DNA of 64,000 nucleotides from Sulfurimonas paralvinellae (GTDB lineage: Bacteria > Campylobacterota > Campylobacteria > Campylobacterales > Sulfurimonadaceae), in the NCBI RefSeq assembly GCF_014905135.1, contig NZ_CP041406.1, positions 186,001 through 250,000 on the forward strand. Reading direction: 5' to 3'. Position 1 is the stretch's first letter. Every line of letters starts with the position of its first letter. Positions 22,768 through 32,011 of this stretch are shown one piece after another. Below the pieces are notes generated by a model. That model saw nothing but the letters and a program-made list of their open reading frames with translations, ran no database searches and was not told the origin of the DNA. Made by a program: the position numbers and the translations under genes.

Positions 22768-24049
22768 GCTTCCCGACCAACCTTACAGATATGTTACTGA
22801 AAACTCTCAGGAGTGTGACAGTGAGACAGCTTTTGTTCTCACAACACAAAATGAAAAATATTTAGACGATGCAAAAGCAAAAGGTGCTCATTCTGTCATA
22901 AAGATTCAGGATATCGCTTCGCTTTTTGGTGTTGACAAGATTAAAATCGTCGGCATCACGGGTACGAACGGCAAAACGACAACGGCGAGTGCCATCTACT
23001 CCTTTTTACTTGATCTTGGCTATAAAGCGGCAATGCAGGGAACACGTGGTCTTTTTATGAACGATGAAGCAGTGGAAGGCAAGACACTGACAACCCCTTC
23101 TGTTTTAAATACATACAGACATATCTATCAGGCGGTTGAAGCGGGATGTGAGTATTTCATTATGGAAGTGAGTTCTCACGCAATAGCGCAAAAGAGAATC
23201 GAAGGCCTGCCGTTTGAGCTGAAAATTTTAACAAACATCACACAGGACCATCTTGATTATCATAAGAGTATAGAAGAGTATATTAACATCAAAAACTCTT
23301 TCTTTAAAGATGAGGGTAAAAAACTCATCAACAAAGATGAACCAAAAGCAAAGTTCAACTTTAAAAATGCCTATACATACGGCATAGAAAATCCTGCGAC
23401 ATACAGATTGATGGCATATTCTTTGAATGACGGCAGCAGCGGCATTATTCAACATTTCCAAGAGATCGTGCCGTTTACCGCTTCACTGCATGGTTTTTTC
23501 AATCTTTACAATCTCATGGCGGCTATTTCGGCAACCCATCTCATTACGGACAAATCACTCCAAGAAGTGGCTGATGTTGTTGATAATTTTGCAGGGGTGA
23601 GCGGTAGAATGGAGCAGGTGTGTGCAGCGCCGAATGTTATCGTTGATTTTGCACATACGCCTGACGGTATGGCGCAGGTGCTCAATGCACTCAAAGAGAA
23701 AGAACTGCTTGTCGTTTTTGGTGCGGGCGGGGACAGAGACAAGAGCAAACGTCCTCTTATGGGTCGTGTTGCTGCATCTTTGGCTAAAAAAGTTTATGTA
23801 ACGAGTGATAATCCTCGTCATGAAGATCCCGATGCGATTGTTGATGGTATTCTCAGCGGCATAGAGGACAAAAGTAATGTCGTGGTTGAGCTCAATCGTA
23901 AAAAGGCCATAGAGATGGCACTTGATGAACAAGAAGGCGAAGAGGTGGTTGTCATCCTTGGAAAAGGGGATGAGAACTATCAGATCATTTATGATGAAAA
24001 GCTACCTTTTGATGACAGAGAAGTTGTCAGAGAACTTCTGAATATCTAA
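22757..24049 (+). CDS. murE: UDP-MurNAc-L-Ala-D-Glu:meso-diaminopimelate ligase
   Basis: A 430-residue Mur ligase adding meso-diaminopimelate to the cell-wall precursor. It has the P-loop GITGTNGKTTTASAIY, the middle domain (NITQDHLDYHKSIEEYINIK) and the DNPRHEDP motif that marks diaminopimelate rather than lysine specificity. The start is taken as TTG at 22757: AGGGGA (22745-22750) is 6 bases upstream and the residues KIELPDQPYRYV follow. The reading overlaps the TPR gene by 11 bases. Confidence 0.94.
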   Translation: MKIELPDQPYRYVTENSQECDSETAFVLTTQNEKYLDDAKAKGAHSVIKIQDIASLFGVDKIKIVGITGTNGKTTTASAIYSFLLDLGYKAAMQGTRGLFMNDEAVEGKTLTTPSVLNTYRHIYQAVEAGCEYFIMEVSSHAIAQKRIEGLPFELKILTNITQDHLDYHKSIEEYINIKNSFFKDEGKKLINKDEPKAKFNFKNAYTYGIENPATYRLMAYSLNDGSSGIIQHFQEIVPFTASLHGFFNLYNLMAAISATHLITDKSLQEVADVVDNFAGVSGRMEQVCAAPNVIVDFAHTPDGMAQVLNALKEKELLVVFGAGGDRDKSKRPLMGRVAASLAKKVYVTSDNPRHEDPDAIVDGILSGIEDKSNVVVELNRKKAIEMALDEQEGEEVVVILGKGDENYQIIYDEKLPFDDREVVRELLNI

Positions 24050-24059
24050 GCTCATCAGC

Positions 24060-25088
24060 ATGAAAACACTACTGTTTCTACTGCTGCTTGTAAATTCTCT
24101 TTTTGGTTTTGAGTATTGGCAGTATGTAGATAAACATTATAAGTTTACAACGCAAAAAGAGTTACAAAAAAAATATAAAACAGTTATCTCTCCTTACTTT
24201 CAGAGCCATAAACTTCACTTTTTCAGCACTCCCGAAAATATAAAAATAGCCTATAAGATCTTTAAGGTAAAGCATGCAAAAGCTGTTATCGTTATCTCAA
24301 GCGGACGCAGTGAAGGAATGGTCAAATACCAGGAACTCATTTATGATCTCAATCGTAACGGCTACTCTGTCTATATTTTAGATCATCGAGGGCAAGGGTA
24401 TTCACAAAGATTGTTACCAGATACAAAAATAGGGTATGTGGAAAGTTTTTTCCATTATGTCGATGATCTGAAGTTTTTTGTAGAAAATTATGTTCCTAAA
24501 GACAAAAAGAGAGTATTGTTAGGCCACTCAATGGGCGGAACAATCGCATCGCTTTATGCCGAAGTCTATCCTCATGATTTTTCTGCATTAATTCTCTATT
24601 CTCCTATGCATCAACCCAATTTAATTTTACCTGTCATGAGTACACTGCTATGTGATCTTATGGAAAAAAAGAAGAGAAATCTAAGCAATTATATAGTTGG
24701 AACTGCTTCTTACGATATTACAAAACAAAACTTTGATGAGAACGATCTGACACATTCAAAAATACGATACGAAATTATGCAGCAGGCATATAGAGATGAG
24801 CCTCAAACCAAGATTGGCGGACCGAGCGTCAAATGGGTGCAGGAAGCTTGTAAATGGAGTAAAATAGCAGTTGAGAATGCCTCTTTGATACAGATTCCAA
24901 CACTGCTGCTGCAAGGAGAAAAAGATCAGGTTGTCAATGCGGATGCTCAGGAAGAATTTTGTAAGAATGCTCATTCACATTGCCATGGGTATACAATAAA
25001 AGGGGCATACCATGAACTCTATATCGAAAAAGACGGTATGCGTCAAAAAGCCTTGAGCGCTATTTTAGATTTTATCTCTAAAATCTGA
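24060..25088 (+). CDS. Secreted or membrane-anchored alpha/beta hydrolase, lysophospholipase-like
   Basis: A 342-residue protein with an N-terminal signal (MKTLLFLLLLVNSLFG). The hydrolase fold has ILDHRGQGYSQR, the nucleophile elbow GHSMGG and the C-terminal acid and base regions (LLQGEKDQVVN, GAYHELYIEKDGMR). This is the pattern of the PldB/monoacylglycerol lipase-like hydrolases. The likely substrate is a lysophospholipid or other ester in the envelope. It overlaps the convergent outer-membrane protein gene by 11 bases. Confidence 0.85.
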   Translation: MKTLLFLLLLVNSLFGFEYWQYVDKHYKFTTQKELQKKYKTVISPYFQSHKLHFFSTPENIKIAYKIFKVKHAKAVIVISSGRSEGMVKYQELIYDLNRNGYSVYILDHRGQGYSQRLLPDTKIGYVESFFHYVDDLKFFVENYVPKDKKRVLLGHSMGGTIASLYAEVYPHDFSALILYSPMHQPNLILPVMSTLLCDLMEKKKRNLSNYIVGTASYDITKQNFDENDLTHSKIRYEIMQQAYRDEPQTKIGGPSVKWVQEACKWSKIAVENASLIQIPTLLLQGEKDQVVNADAQEEFCKNAHSHCHGYTIKGAYHELYIEKDGMRQKALSAILDFISKI

Positions 25089-25626
25089 AGTTCACACCGA
25101 CATAGCCTATATGAAGCGTTGAATCGGGACTGTTCGTTGAGTTATTGTCAAGTTTTTGATACGAAACACCTTTGTATTCGTATGCGAGTTCGATATCAAA
25201 ATGTTCACCCATCGGAATAAAAAGACCGGCTCCGAGATTAAAGCTTCCATAGGTAAGCGATCCGTTATTCAGATCAGCGGGAGTGTCCATGTAGCCTGCA
25301 CCAAATCCGGCTTTTAAGAATGGATTGACATAGATGCCGAAGTCGAATGCCTTTAGAAGTTCTACATTGAATCCGTATTTTTTACCGTCGTTGGCATCGA
25401 AGACCTCTTTGTTGTTATCGACATAATCGAGTGAGAACTCTACGGCATATGCTTCTCTGTCTCCATAGCCAAGCTTCAGGCGAGCTGCATTGTTACTGAT
25501 TGTTTTGTCATTGCCGTTGTAAGATACAGTTTCGTTGTTGTAAGCGTAGCCTGTACCGAGATAGATTTTTGATTCGCCAAAAAGGAGTGAAGATAAGAGA
25601 AGTAAAAGGAGTGTGATTTTTTTCAA
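25078..25626 (-). CDS. Outer-membrane beta-barrel protein
   Basis: A 182-residue protein with a signal peptide (LKKITLLLLLLSSLLFG) and alternating amphipathic strands, ending YVGVNFRF with the C-terminal Phe typical of outer-membrane barrels. It resembles small OmpA/OmpW-like eight-stranded barrels. The start is taken as TTG at 25626 with AGGA seven bases upstream; the longer frame begins with another TTG at 25650 and would add residues before the signal peptide. Confidence 0.78.
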   Translation of the reverse strand: MKKITLLLLLLSSLLFGESKIYLGTGYAYNNETVSYNGNDKTISNNAARLKLGYGDREAYAVEFSLDYVDNNKEVFDANDGKKYGFNVELLKAFDFGIYVNPFLKAGFGAGYMDTPADLNNGSLTYGSFNLGAGLFIPMGEHFDIELAYEYKGVSYQKLDNNSTNSPDSTLHIGYVGVNFRF

Positions 25627-25730
25627 GTGACTGTCCTGATTTTTTAGCAAAATTATATCTAAAAAGTTGCATGCTAACTTAAAAATATAAACTTATTTGC
25701 GTGCATTAGAATTTTGCTGAAGAATTTTGC

Positions 25731-25736
25731 TATAAT
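25731..25736 (+). promoter_or_regulatory. -10 box of the ferredoxin gene
   Basis: TATAAT lies 27 bases before the ATG at 25764, preceded by TTTTGC. AAGGA (25752-25756) is the ribosome binding site. The genes from here to the prenyl transferase run on closely, so this may drive the whole set. Confidence 0.55.
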
Positions 25737-25763
25737 TGCACAAAAATTTTAAGGACTATTTCT

Positions 25764-26138
25764 ATGGGAATTCCACAACCGGCATTTTATATCTTCAAGT
25801 GTGAGCAGTCTGCTCCTCCGGGTATGCCAAAACCATCATGTGTCACACCGCAAACACAGGATCTTTTCCAATATCTTGCACAATCTTTGATGAAAGAGGG
25901 CATTATGGGAACGGTACAGCCAATTCGTACTTCATGCATGAATCGCTGTCAAATGGGCCCTGTAATGCTTGTTGAGCCGGGTCATACAATGTACGCAGGT
26001 TTAACTAAAGAAAAAATTGATAAAATTGTACAAGAACATATCATTGGCGGTAACGTAGTTGAAGAGTATGTTATCGATAAAGAGATGTGGGACGAGCCAA
26101 TCAGCCCTGCTGATATGAAAAAACAGATGGGAATGTAG
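25764..26138 (+). CDS. Thioredoxin-like [2Fe-2S] ferredoxin
   Basis: A 124-residue protein with four cysteines placed as in thioredoxin-fold ferredoxins: Cys13, Cys26, then Cys58 and Cys62 ([11 protein letters not shown]). The C-terminal half ([24 protein letters not shown]) matches the family pattern. It is a small electron carrier; its partner is unknown. It is followed 8 bases later by panD. Confidence 0.88.
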   Translation: MGIPQPAFYIFKCEQSAPPGMPKPSCVTPQTQDLFQYLAQSLMKEGIMGTVQPIRTSCMNRCQMGPVMLVEPGHTMYAGLTKEKIDKIVQEHIIGGNVVEEYVIDKEMWDEPISPADMKKQMGM

Positions 26139-26146
26139 GAAAAGTA

Positions 26147-26512
26147 ATGACAATAGAGATGTTGTACAGTAAAATCCATCGCGCTACCGTAACAGATGCC
26201 AACTTAAACTATGTCGGCTCTATCACGATAGATGAAGAACTTTTAGAAGCTTCGAAGATGCGTGTTGGACAAAAAGTAGAGATACTCAACATAAACAACG
26301 GTGAGCGTTTCTCTACTTACATTATCCTCGGTGAACGCGGTAAACGTGATATCTGTCTCAATGGTGCAGCAGCGCGTAAAGTTCATAAAGGTGACAAGAT
26401 CATCATCGTTGCGTATGCGACCTATGATGAAAAAGAGTTGGCGGATTATAAGCCAAAAGTCGTTCTTTTGAACGATGACAACAATATAGACGCAATCCAC
26501 GACGAGATCTAA
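26147..26512 (+). CDS. panD: Aspartate 1-decarboxylase
   Basis: A 121-residue pyruvoyl enzyme making beta-alanine for pantothenate. The self-processing site YVGSIT is intact, with cleavage between Gly24 and Ser25, and NGAAARKV is the conserved downstream motif. It is separated from panC, which is 30 kb away in this window. Confidence 0.96.
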   Translation: MTIEMLYSKIHRATVTDANLNYVGSITIDEELLEASKMRVGQKVEILNINNGERFSTYIILGERGKRDICLNGAAARKVHKGDKIIIVAYATYDEKELADYKPKVVLLNDDNNIDAIHDEI

Positions 26513-26514
26513 TC

Positions 26515-26817
26515 ATGTTTGAAAATATGGGTGATTTAGGTAAAATGCTTCAGGGATTTGAAGCCAATGCCCAAAAACTCAAAGATGAACTTGCCAACAA
26601 AACCTTCTCCGTCAAAAGCGGCGGCGGTATGGTTGAGTTGACACTCAACGGAAACGGCGAAGTGATCGACTTGAACATTGATGATGAACTGCTTGAGGAT
26701 AAAGAGTCACTGCAGATTCTTCTCATCGGTGCCATCAACGATGCCAATAAAATGGTTCAGCAGAACCAGCAGCAGAGCGCTTTAGGGATGCTCGGCGGTA
26801 TGGGCGGAGTGAAGTAG
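26515..26817 (+). CDS. YbaB/EbfC nucleoid-associated protein
   Basis: A 100-residue DNA-binding protein of the YbaB/EbfC family: SGGGMVELTLNGNGEVIDLNID and the C-terminal AINDANKMVQQNQQ are typical. It forms tweezer-like dimers on DNA. It follows panD by 2 bases and is directly followed by the PDZ-protein gene. Confidence 0.92.
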   Translation: MFENMGDLGKMLQGFEANAQKLKDELANKTFSVKSGGGMVELTLNGNGEVIDLNIDDELLEDKESLQILLIGAINDANKMVQQNQQQSALGMLGGMGGVK

Positions 26818-27801
26818 GTGTTTGCACGCCTGCTACTCCTCGGCTCTCTTCTTTTTATAAACCTCTACGCCTGCAAAGGCGGCTATGCATCCTGTGTAGC
26901 AAAAGTCAAAGACTCTCACGCAATACAAAACAATTCTCTTTCTATTCCCGTTTCAAAAACAGAGCGACTCGTCTACTCACGCAATATACCCAATGCAAAA
27001 ATTATAAAACAGGACCCTTTTTTATCTCTGTATCTTATAGAAGAGAGCAAACCTTTTGCCTATCCGTTTGATATTAACATGCGTCTGCAGTTAGGCACTG
27101 CCATCGTAACAGATAAAAAAGCTTATGAAGGAAAGTTCCTGCATAATCAGATAGGACTAAACACTTTGGCAAGTTATAGTGAGACACTTGTCTATCCCGC
27201 TTTAGTGACAAGTTCCTGCTGTTCACTTGAAGGAGTAGTAACGCCAAGAGGTATTATTCAAAGAGAATATCTGAACCATTTCGTTACAACAAAAAACAAT
27301 CTCTATGGAGATATAGGCATCCGTGTTAAGAATGAAAAGGGTTCTGTCATCGTAAAAGCAAGTGATCCGTTTATGAAAAACAACCCTTTTTTACAAGGTG
27401 ACTGTATTGTAGGTTTTGACGGTAAAAAGATAGATGCCGCGTCTGTGTTGATGTGTAAGATTCTCTTTTCAAAAGTCGGTTCAAAACATAGAGTAAAAGT
27501 AAAACGCGGCTCAAAACTGTACACATTTACAGTAATGGTTCAGCAACGATATGGCGGCGGTGAATTGAGTGATACTTTTTTGGAATCACGCGGACTTTAT
27601 TTCGATGCAAAACTGCATTTGACAAAAATAGGCAATGCATTTCAGAAATATGGACTACACATCGGTGACAGACTGATTCAAGTCGATGGCGTAAAAGTTG
27701 AGAATGAAGCAGCATTGCGTGAGTATCTGCAAAAGACAAAACATTACAAATCTCTCTTGTTTGAGCGTAATGGCTTCCAGTTTTTTGTAAACATTAAGTA
27801 G
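26818..27801 (+). CDS. Secreted PDZ-domain protein
   Basis: A 327-residue protein with a signal peptide (FARLLLLGSLLFINLYA) and several cysteines near the mature N-terminus. Two PDZ-like segments are seen: LQGDCIVGFDGKKIDAAS at about residue 195 and GLHIGDRLIQVDGVKVENEAAL at about 280. No protease triad is visible, so it is probably a periplasmic binding or adaptor protein. It starts with GTG immediately after the ybaB stop; GGAG lies upstream inside ybaB. Confidence 0.8.
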   Translation: MFARLLLLGSLLFINLYACKGGYASCVAKVKDSHAIQNNSLSIPVSKTERLVYSRNIPNAKIIKQDPFLSLYLIEESKPFAYPFDINMRLQLGTAIVTDKKAYEGKFLHNQIGLNTLASYSETLVYPALVTSSCCSLEGVVTPRGIIQREYLNHFVTTKNNLYGDIGIRVKNEKGSVIVKASDPFMKNNPFLQGDCIVGFDGKKIDAASVLMCKILFSKVGSKHRVKVKRGSKLYTFTVMVQQRYGGGELSDTFLESRGLYFDAKLHLTKIGNAFQKYGLHIGDRLIQVDGVKVENEAALREYLQKTKHYKSLLFERNGFQFFVNIK

Positions 27802-27820
27802 AAAAAAAGTACAATTTCAA

Positions 27821-28675
27821 ATGCAAAAATTCGAGCAGTTCTTATTAGATAATTTACCGCAATCACAAAGCATTCACCCGCACTATGAAGCAGCACTGCA
27901 CAACATGCTCAAAGCAGGTGGTAAGCGCTTTCGTCCTGCTCTTTTACTCGGTGTTGTGAAGGCTTATAATCCTTTGATGAGTGAGTCTGCTTATCATGCG
28001 GCTTACGCCATTGAACTGCTGCACACTTACTCGCTTATCCATGATGACCTGCCGGCAATGGATGACTCACCGCTTCGCCGTGGTAATCCTACGCTGCATG
28101 TTGTTTATGACGAGGTAACGGCGATACTTGTCGGTGATGCACTCAATACCTATGCTTTTGAGATCCTTTCTACAGCACCTTTTTCGGATGAAACAAAAGT
28201 AAAACTCGTTCGAGAACTTGCCCAAAATGGCGGGCTTAACGGAATGGTCCTCGGACAGGCGATAGACTGCTATTTTGAAAACAAACCGCTTGCAATCGAA
28301 GATATCAAGATCCTTCACACAAACAAAACGGCAAAGCTCATAGCGGCATCTCTGAAGATGGGTGCGATCATTGTCGGGCGTGAGGATATGGCACAGGAGC
28401 TGTATGATTTTGGTATCAAACTTGGTCTGCTATTTCAGATTCAGGATGATATCTTAGATGTCACGCAGTCAAGTGAAGAAGCAGGAAAACTGACGAATAA
28501 TGATGAAGCAAAAAATAGTTTTGTAACTATTTTAGGGCTTGATGAAGCTCTACGTGAGGCAAATATTCTAGCAGATGAGCTGACACAGCAGATGGAAAGC
28601 TTTGATGAGAGCCTGCAGCGTGAGCTCTCACCAATACTTACGAAATACATAAACAGACATAAATCGACTTCTTAG
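27821..28675 (+). CDS. ispA: Polyprenyl synthetase, farnesyl/geranylgeranyl diphosphate synthase type
   Basis: A 284-residue prenyl transferase. It has GGKRFRP, the first aspartate-rich motif DDLPAMD, and the second in FQIQDDILDVT. It condenses isopentenyl diphosphate with allylic diphosphates to give C15 or C20 chains. The exact chain length cannot be set from motifs. Its stop codon lies inside a long hairpin that precedes tkt. Confidence 0.9.
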   Translation: MQKFEQFLLDNLPQSQSIHPHYEAALHNMLKAGGKRFRPALLLGVVKAYNPLMSESAYHAAYAIELLHTYSLIHDDLPAMDDSPLRRGNPTLHVVYDEVTAILVGDALNTYAFEILSTAPFSDETKVKLVRELAQNGGLNGMVLGQAIDCYFENKPLAIEDIKILHTNKTAKLIAASLKMGAIIVGREDMAQELYDFGIKLGLLFQIQDDILDVTQSSEEAGKLTNNDEAKNSFVTILGLDEALREANILADELTQQMESFDESLQRELSPILTKYINRHKSTS

Positions 28676-28709
28676 AAAACTCTTTTTTTAAAAAGCTTTC
28701 TAAGAAGTC
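28666..28709 (+). other. Long hairpin spanning the prenyl transferase stop codon, upstream of tkt
   Basis: GACTTCTTAGAAA (28666-28678) pairs perfectly with TTTCTAAGAAGTC (28697-28709), and the loop can add CTTTT/AAAAG. The prenyl transferase stop TAG is in the 5' arm. No T-run follows, so it is not a normal terminator. It ends about 10 bases before the tkt ribosome binding site. Confidence 0.75.
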
Positions 28710-28730
28710 TAATATATAAGGAATAAAAAC

Positions 28731-30653
28731 ATGAATGACAATACAATGCGTCAAAAGATGGCAAACACAATACGATTTTTAGCAGCTGATATGGTTCAAA
28801 AAGCAAACTCAGGCCACCCGGGTGCACCGATGGGACTTGCTGATATTGCTGTAGTTTTAAGTGAACACCTAAAGCACAATCCAAAAAATCCTTCATGGTT
28901 GAATCGTGACAGACTTGTCTTTTCAGGCGGTCACGCAACAGGGCTTATTTATTCGCTTTACTATTTGTGGGGATACGGCTTGGAGATAGAAGATCTCAAA
29001 GAATTTCGTCAGCTCGATTCGAAAACTCCTGGACATCCTGAATATGGGCATACAGCCGGTGTAGAGATCACTACAGGACCGCTTGGACAGGGTATCGCAA
29101 ATGCTGTTGGTTTCTCTATGGCTTCGAAATTCATGGGTGCTCAGGTTAATTCTGAGACTGCAAAACTCATCGATCACAATGTTTACTGCCTGTGTGGTGA
29201 CGGTGACCTCGAAGAGGGTATCTCTTATGAAGCATGTTCTATCGCAGGACATAATAAACTGGATAATCTCATTCTCATTTATGACTCTAACCGTATTACT
29301 ATCGAGGGAAATACCGATCTTTCCATCTCAGAAGATATACGCGCGCGTTTTGAATCACAGGGTTGGGAAGTATTAGAGTGCAACGGACATGATTATGTTG
29401 AGATAGATGCAACGATAACTCAGGCAAAAAAAGCTGACCGTCCGGTCATCATCATTGCAAACACAATCATTGCCAAAGGTGCAGGACCGCTTGAAGGTTC
29501 ACACCATGCTCACGGTGCACCGCTTGGAGAAGATGTCATTGCTGATGCAAAACGCGGTGCGGGATTTGATCCTGAGAAAAAATTCTTTGTTGATGATGAT
29601 GTACTGGTACGTTTTCGATGCGCCATAGAAGAGGGTGATCTTGCAGAGCGTGAATGGATCCATTCACTTAAAACGGCACCGCTGATGGAGCAAAACGAAG
29701 CGCTTGATGCACTTTTAAACCATGATTTTTCAAGAATTGAGTGGCCGACTTTTGAAAAAGCCGATGCGACAAGAAATACAAACGGTAAGGTGCTTAATGC
29801 CATTGCCAAAGCGATTCCTGCTTTTATCGGCGGTTCTGCTGACCTCAGTCCTTCTAACAAAACATACCTAAACGATATGGGAACATTTCCAAAAGGAAAA
29901 AATATCTACTTCGGTATTCGTGAGCATGCTATGGCTTCCATTGCCAATGCTATGGCGCTTTATGGACCTATTATGCCGTTTACTTCGACATTCTTCGTTT
30001 TTTCAGACTACCTTAAACCGGCAGCGCGTATTGCAGCACTTACGGGTATTCAACAGTTCTTTATATGGACGCATGACAGTATCGGTGTAGGTGAAGACGG
30101 ACCGACTCACCAGCCGATAGAGCATCTTTCTCAGTTCCGTGCACTGCCAAACTTCTACGTTTGGCGTCCGGCTGACGGCGCAGAGAATGTTGCAGCATGG
30201 AAAACAGCACTGCAGATGAAAAAATCTCCATCTGCTTTTGTCTGCTCACGCCAGTCGTTAGCACTGCTTCCAAAAGCTGTTAAAGGAGAAGCTGCACGCG
30301 GTGGTTATCTGCTTGCAAGTGACAATGATGCGGTTATCACATTAATGGCAAGTGGAAGTGAAGTAGAACTTGCTCTAAATACAAAAGAGGCACTCAATGA
30401 AAAAGGTGTCCCTGCAAATGTTGTCTCTGTGCCGTGTTATGACCTCTTTATAGAACAAGAACAGTCTTACATCAATGAGATCATCGTACCGGGAACAAAA
30501 CGCGTTGCCATTGAAGCGGCTCGCGGACTTGAGTGGTATAAACTTGCCGATGAGGTCATCGGTATGGACACTTTCGGCGCTTCAGCACCTGCCGGTCAGC
30601 TTTTTGAGAAGTTTGGCTTTACGGTCGATGCTCTTTTAGAAAAAATAAAATAA
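28731..30653 (+). CDS. tkt: Transketolase
   Basis: A 640-residue thiamine-diphosphate enzyme of the pentose phosphate and carbon-fixation sugar rearrangements. Family features include SGHPGAPMGLADI, the cofactor motif GDGDLEEGISYEACSIAGH, the C-terminal half FGIREHAMASIANAMAL, and THDSIGVGEDGPTHQP. Length is normal. An AAGGA ribosome binding site precedes the ATG. Confidence 0.97.
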   Translation: MNDNTMRQKMANTIRFLAADMVQKANSGHPGAPMGLADIAVVLSEHLKHNPKNPSWLNRDRLVFSGGHATGLIYSLYYLWGYGLEIEDLKEFRQLDSKTPGHPEYGHTAGVEITTGPLGQGIANAVGFSMASKFMGAQVNSETAKLIDHNVYCLCGDGDLEEGISYEACSIAGHNKLDNLILIYDSNRITIEGNTDLSISEDIRARFESQGWEVLECNGHDYVEIDATITQAKKADRPVIIIANTIIAKGAGPLEGSHHAHGAPLGEDVIADAKRGAGFDPEKKFFVDDDVLVRFRCAIEEGDLAEREWIHSLKTAPLMEQNEALDALLNHDFSRIEWPTFEKADATRNTNGKVLNAIAKAIPAFIGGSADLSPSNKTYLNDMGTFPKGKNIYFGIREHAMASIANAMALYGPIMPFTSTFFVFSDYLKPAARIAALTGIQQFFIWTHDSIGVGEDGPTHQPIEHLSQFRALPNFYVWRPADGAENVAAWKTALQMKKSPSAFVCSRQSLALLPKAVKGEAARGGYLLASDNDAVITLMASGSEVELALNTKEALNEKGVPANVVSVPCYDLFIEQEQSYINEIIVPGTKRVAIEAARGLEWYKLADEVIGMDTFGASAPAGQLFEKFGFTVDALLEKIK

Positions 30654-30673
30654 GCTGATAGTTTTTATTTGAA

Positions 30674-31582
30674 TTAGAGGTAGGTTAAAACTTTAACACC
30701 GGCAAAGATAATACCTAAGAAGATGACGGAAGTGATGAGCACGAGTGCCGTAACGATTTTTGGCTCGCAGTCATAGAGCGATGCGAGATTGACATTGGCA
30801 ACGGCAAGCGGCATCATCAACTCTATGAAGATGATGCCTTTTATCATGGAGTCGAGTTCTATAAAGTACAAGACACTAAAAGCTATGAGCGGCAGAATAA
30901 GAAACTTAAATCCGACAACCCATGCAATAAGCATCCTGTTAATCTCCCGTATTTTTGTACCGTAGAGATAGATACCGAACAAAAAAAGCTGCATGGTCAT
31001 GGAAGCATACGCACCCATCATCAGCATATTCATGATAGTCTCACTCGGTCGGTAGCCCTTTGCACTTAAGATGATGGCTATGATGGCAGCCCAGAGTATA
31101 GGCAGTTTTATGATGTTTTTCAATGAAGTCTTTACATCAAAACTGCCGCGTGAGTAGAAATAGACGCCGATAGTATAGACAACGAATACATTGACGAGAT
31201 TGACAACGGTCGTGTAGGGTATGGAAGCCTCTCCGAAGATAGCGATGTTAAGCGGGATGCCGAGGTTTCCTGTGTTGCCTATGATGGCAGCGACCATAGC
31301 GATGGAGTACTCTTTCTTGCGTGAGAAGAGCCGATGGGCAAAAAAAGCCAGAAGCATCAATGCAGCCAGAACGATAAGTAGGTAGATACTCGGTGCATAT
31401 AAAAGGGTGATGTCCACCGGATGCAGCAGCAGTCCCCAAAATGTCAAAAAGACCTGTAGGAAGTAGACATTTAAAAGAGTGATAGTCCTGTCGTCTATCT
31501 GCTCTTTAAAGCTGCGTTTTGCGAGATAGCCCATGATAATGAAGATATAGATACTCAGGATTGAAAAAATTATTGAACTCAT
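30674..31582 (-). CDS. AEC (auxin efflux carrier) family transporter
   Basis: A 302-residue membrane protein with about 10 hydrophobic segments. GNTGNLGIPLNIAIFGE is the characteristic first-half motif and MPLAVANVNLASLYDCEP the second-half counterpart. Bacterial members export small carboxylates or amino acids; the substrate here is unknown. It is divergent from the thioredoxin gene by 25 bases. Confidence 0.88.
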   Translation of the reverse strand: MSSIIFSILSIYIFIIMGYLAKRSFKEQIDDRTITLLNVYFLQVFLTFWGLLLHPVDITLLYAPSIYLLIVLAALMLLAFFAHRLFSRKKEYSIAMVAAIIGNTGNLGIPLNIAIFGEASIPYTTVVNLVNVFVVYTIGVYFYSRGSFDVKTSLKNIIKLPILWAAIIAIILSAKGYRPSETIMNMLMMGAYASMTMQLFLFGIYLYGTKIREINRMLIAWVVGFKFLILPLIAFSVLYFIELDSMIKGIIFIELMMPLAVANVNLASLYDCEPKIVTALVLITSVIFLGIIFAGVKVLTYL

Positions 31583-31595
31583 ACAGGAATTCTAC

Positions 31596-31601
31596 TATAA
31601 T
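31596..31601 (+). promoter_or_regulatory. -10 box giving a probably leaderless thioredoxin mRNA
   Basis: TATAAT ends six bases before the ATG at 31608, with no ribosome binding site between, so the transcript should begin at or next to the start codon. Confidence 0.5.
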
Positions 31602-31607
31602 TACCCT

Positions 31608-31928
31608 ATGCAAACAATAGAAGAAATAGAAAAAATAATAGAGGAGAATATGGCAGTGATGCTTTACTTCTCAGCACCGACATGTAATGTCTGTCATGCA
31701 CTCAAGCCAAAACTGCTCGATGCCATTACGACGAACTTCAAAGAGTTTAAAATCACCAGTATCGATGTCTCGATTGAACAGGAGACTGCGGCTCACTTTA
31801 ATGTTTTTGCCATTCCTACACTTTTAATATTTTTAGACGGCAGAGAGTTCATACGAAAATCGCGCCATATGTCCGTCGATGAAGTCGTGCGTGAGATAGA
31901 ACGTCCTTATAATATCATGATATCTTAA
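31608..31928 (+). CDS. Thioredoxin-family protein
   Basis: A 106-residue cytoplasmic thioredoxin-fold protein. The redox motif is CNVC in YFSAPTCNVCHALKPKL, not the usual CGPC, and the cis-proline is in FAIPTLLIF. It has no signal peptide. A general disulfide reductase or a dedicated reductant for a partner is possible. Confidence 0.88.
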   Translation: MQTIEEIEKIIEENMAVMLYFSAPTCNVCHALKPKLLDAITTNFKEFKITSIDVSIEQETAAHFNVFAIPTLLIFLDGREFIRKSRHMSVDEVVREIERPYNIMIS

Positions 31929-31952
31929 ACAGTAAATAATAGAGTTTTTAAG

Positions 31953-31980
31953 TTACAATTTAAAAGGCATGGACTATAAT
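31953..31980 (+). promoter_or_regulatory. Promoter of the PAS/chemoreceptor pair
   Basis: TTACAA (31953-31958), a 16-base spacer and TATAAT (31975-31980). A 7-bp inverted repeat, TCTCACA (31984-31990) and TGTGAGA (31995-32001), follows at the start region and runs into the GAGAGGA ribosome binding site; it may be an operator. Confidence 0.55.
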
Positions 31981-32011
31981 GCTTCTCACAACTTTGTGAG
32001 AGGACGAGAAT

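Noticed and set aside
30654-30673. Terminator between tkt and the transporter gene
   Set aside because: The 20-base gap has a T-run but no stable stem.
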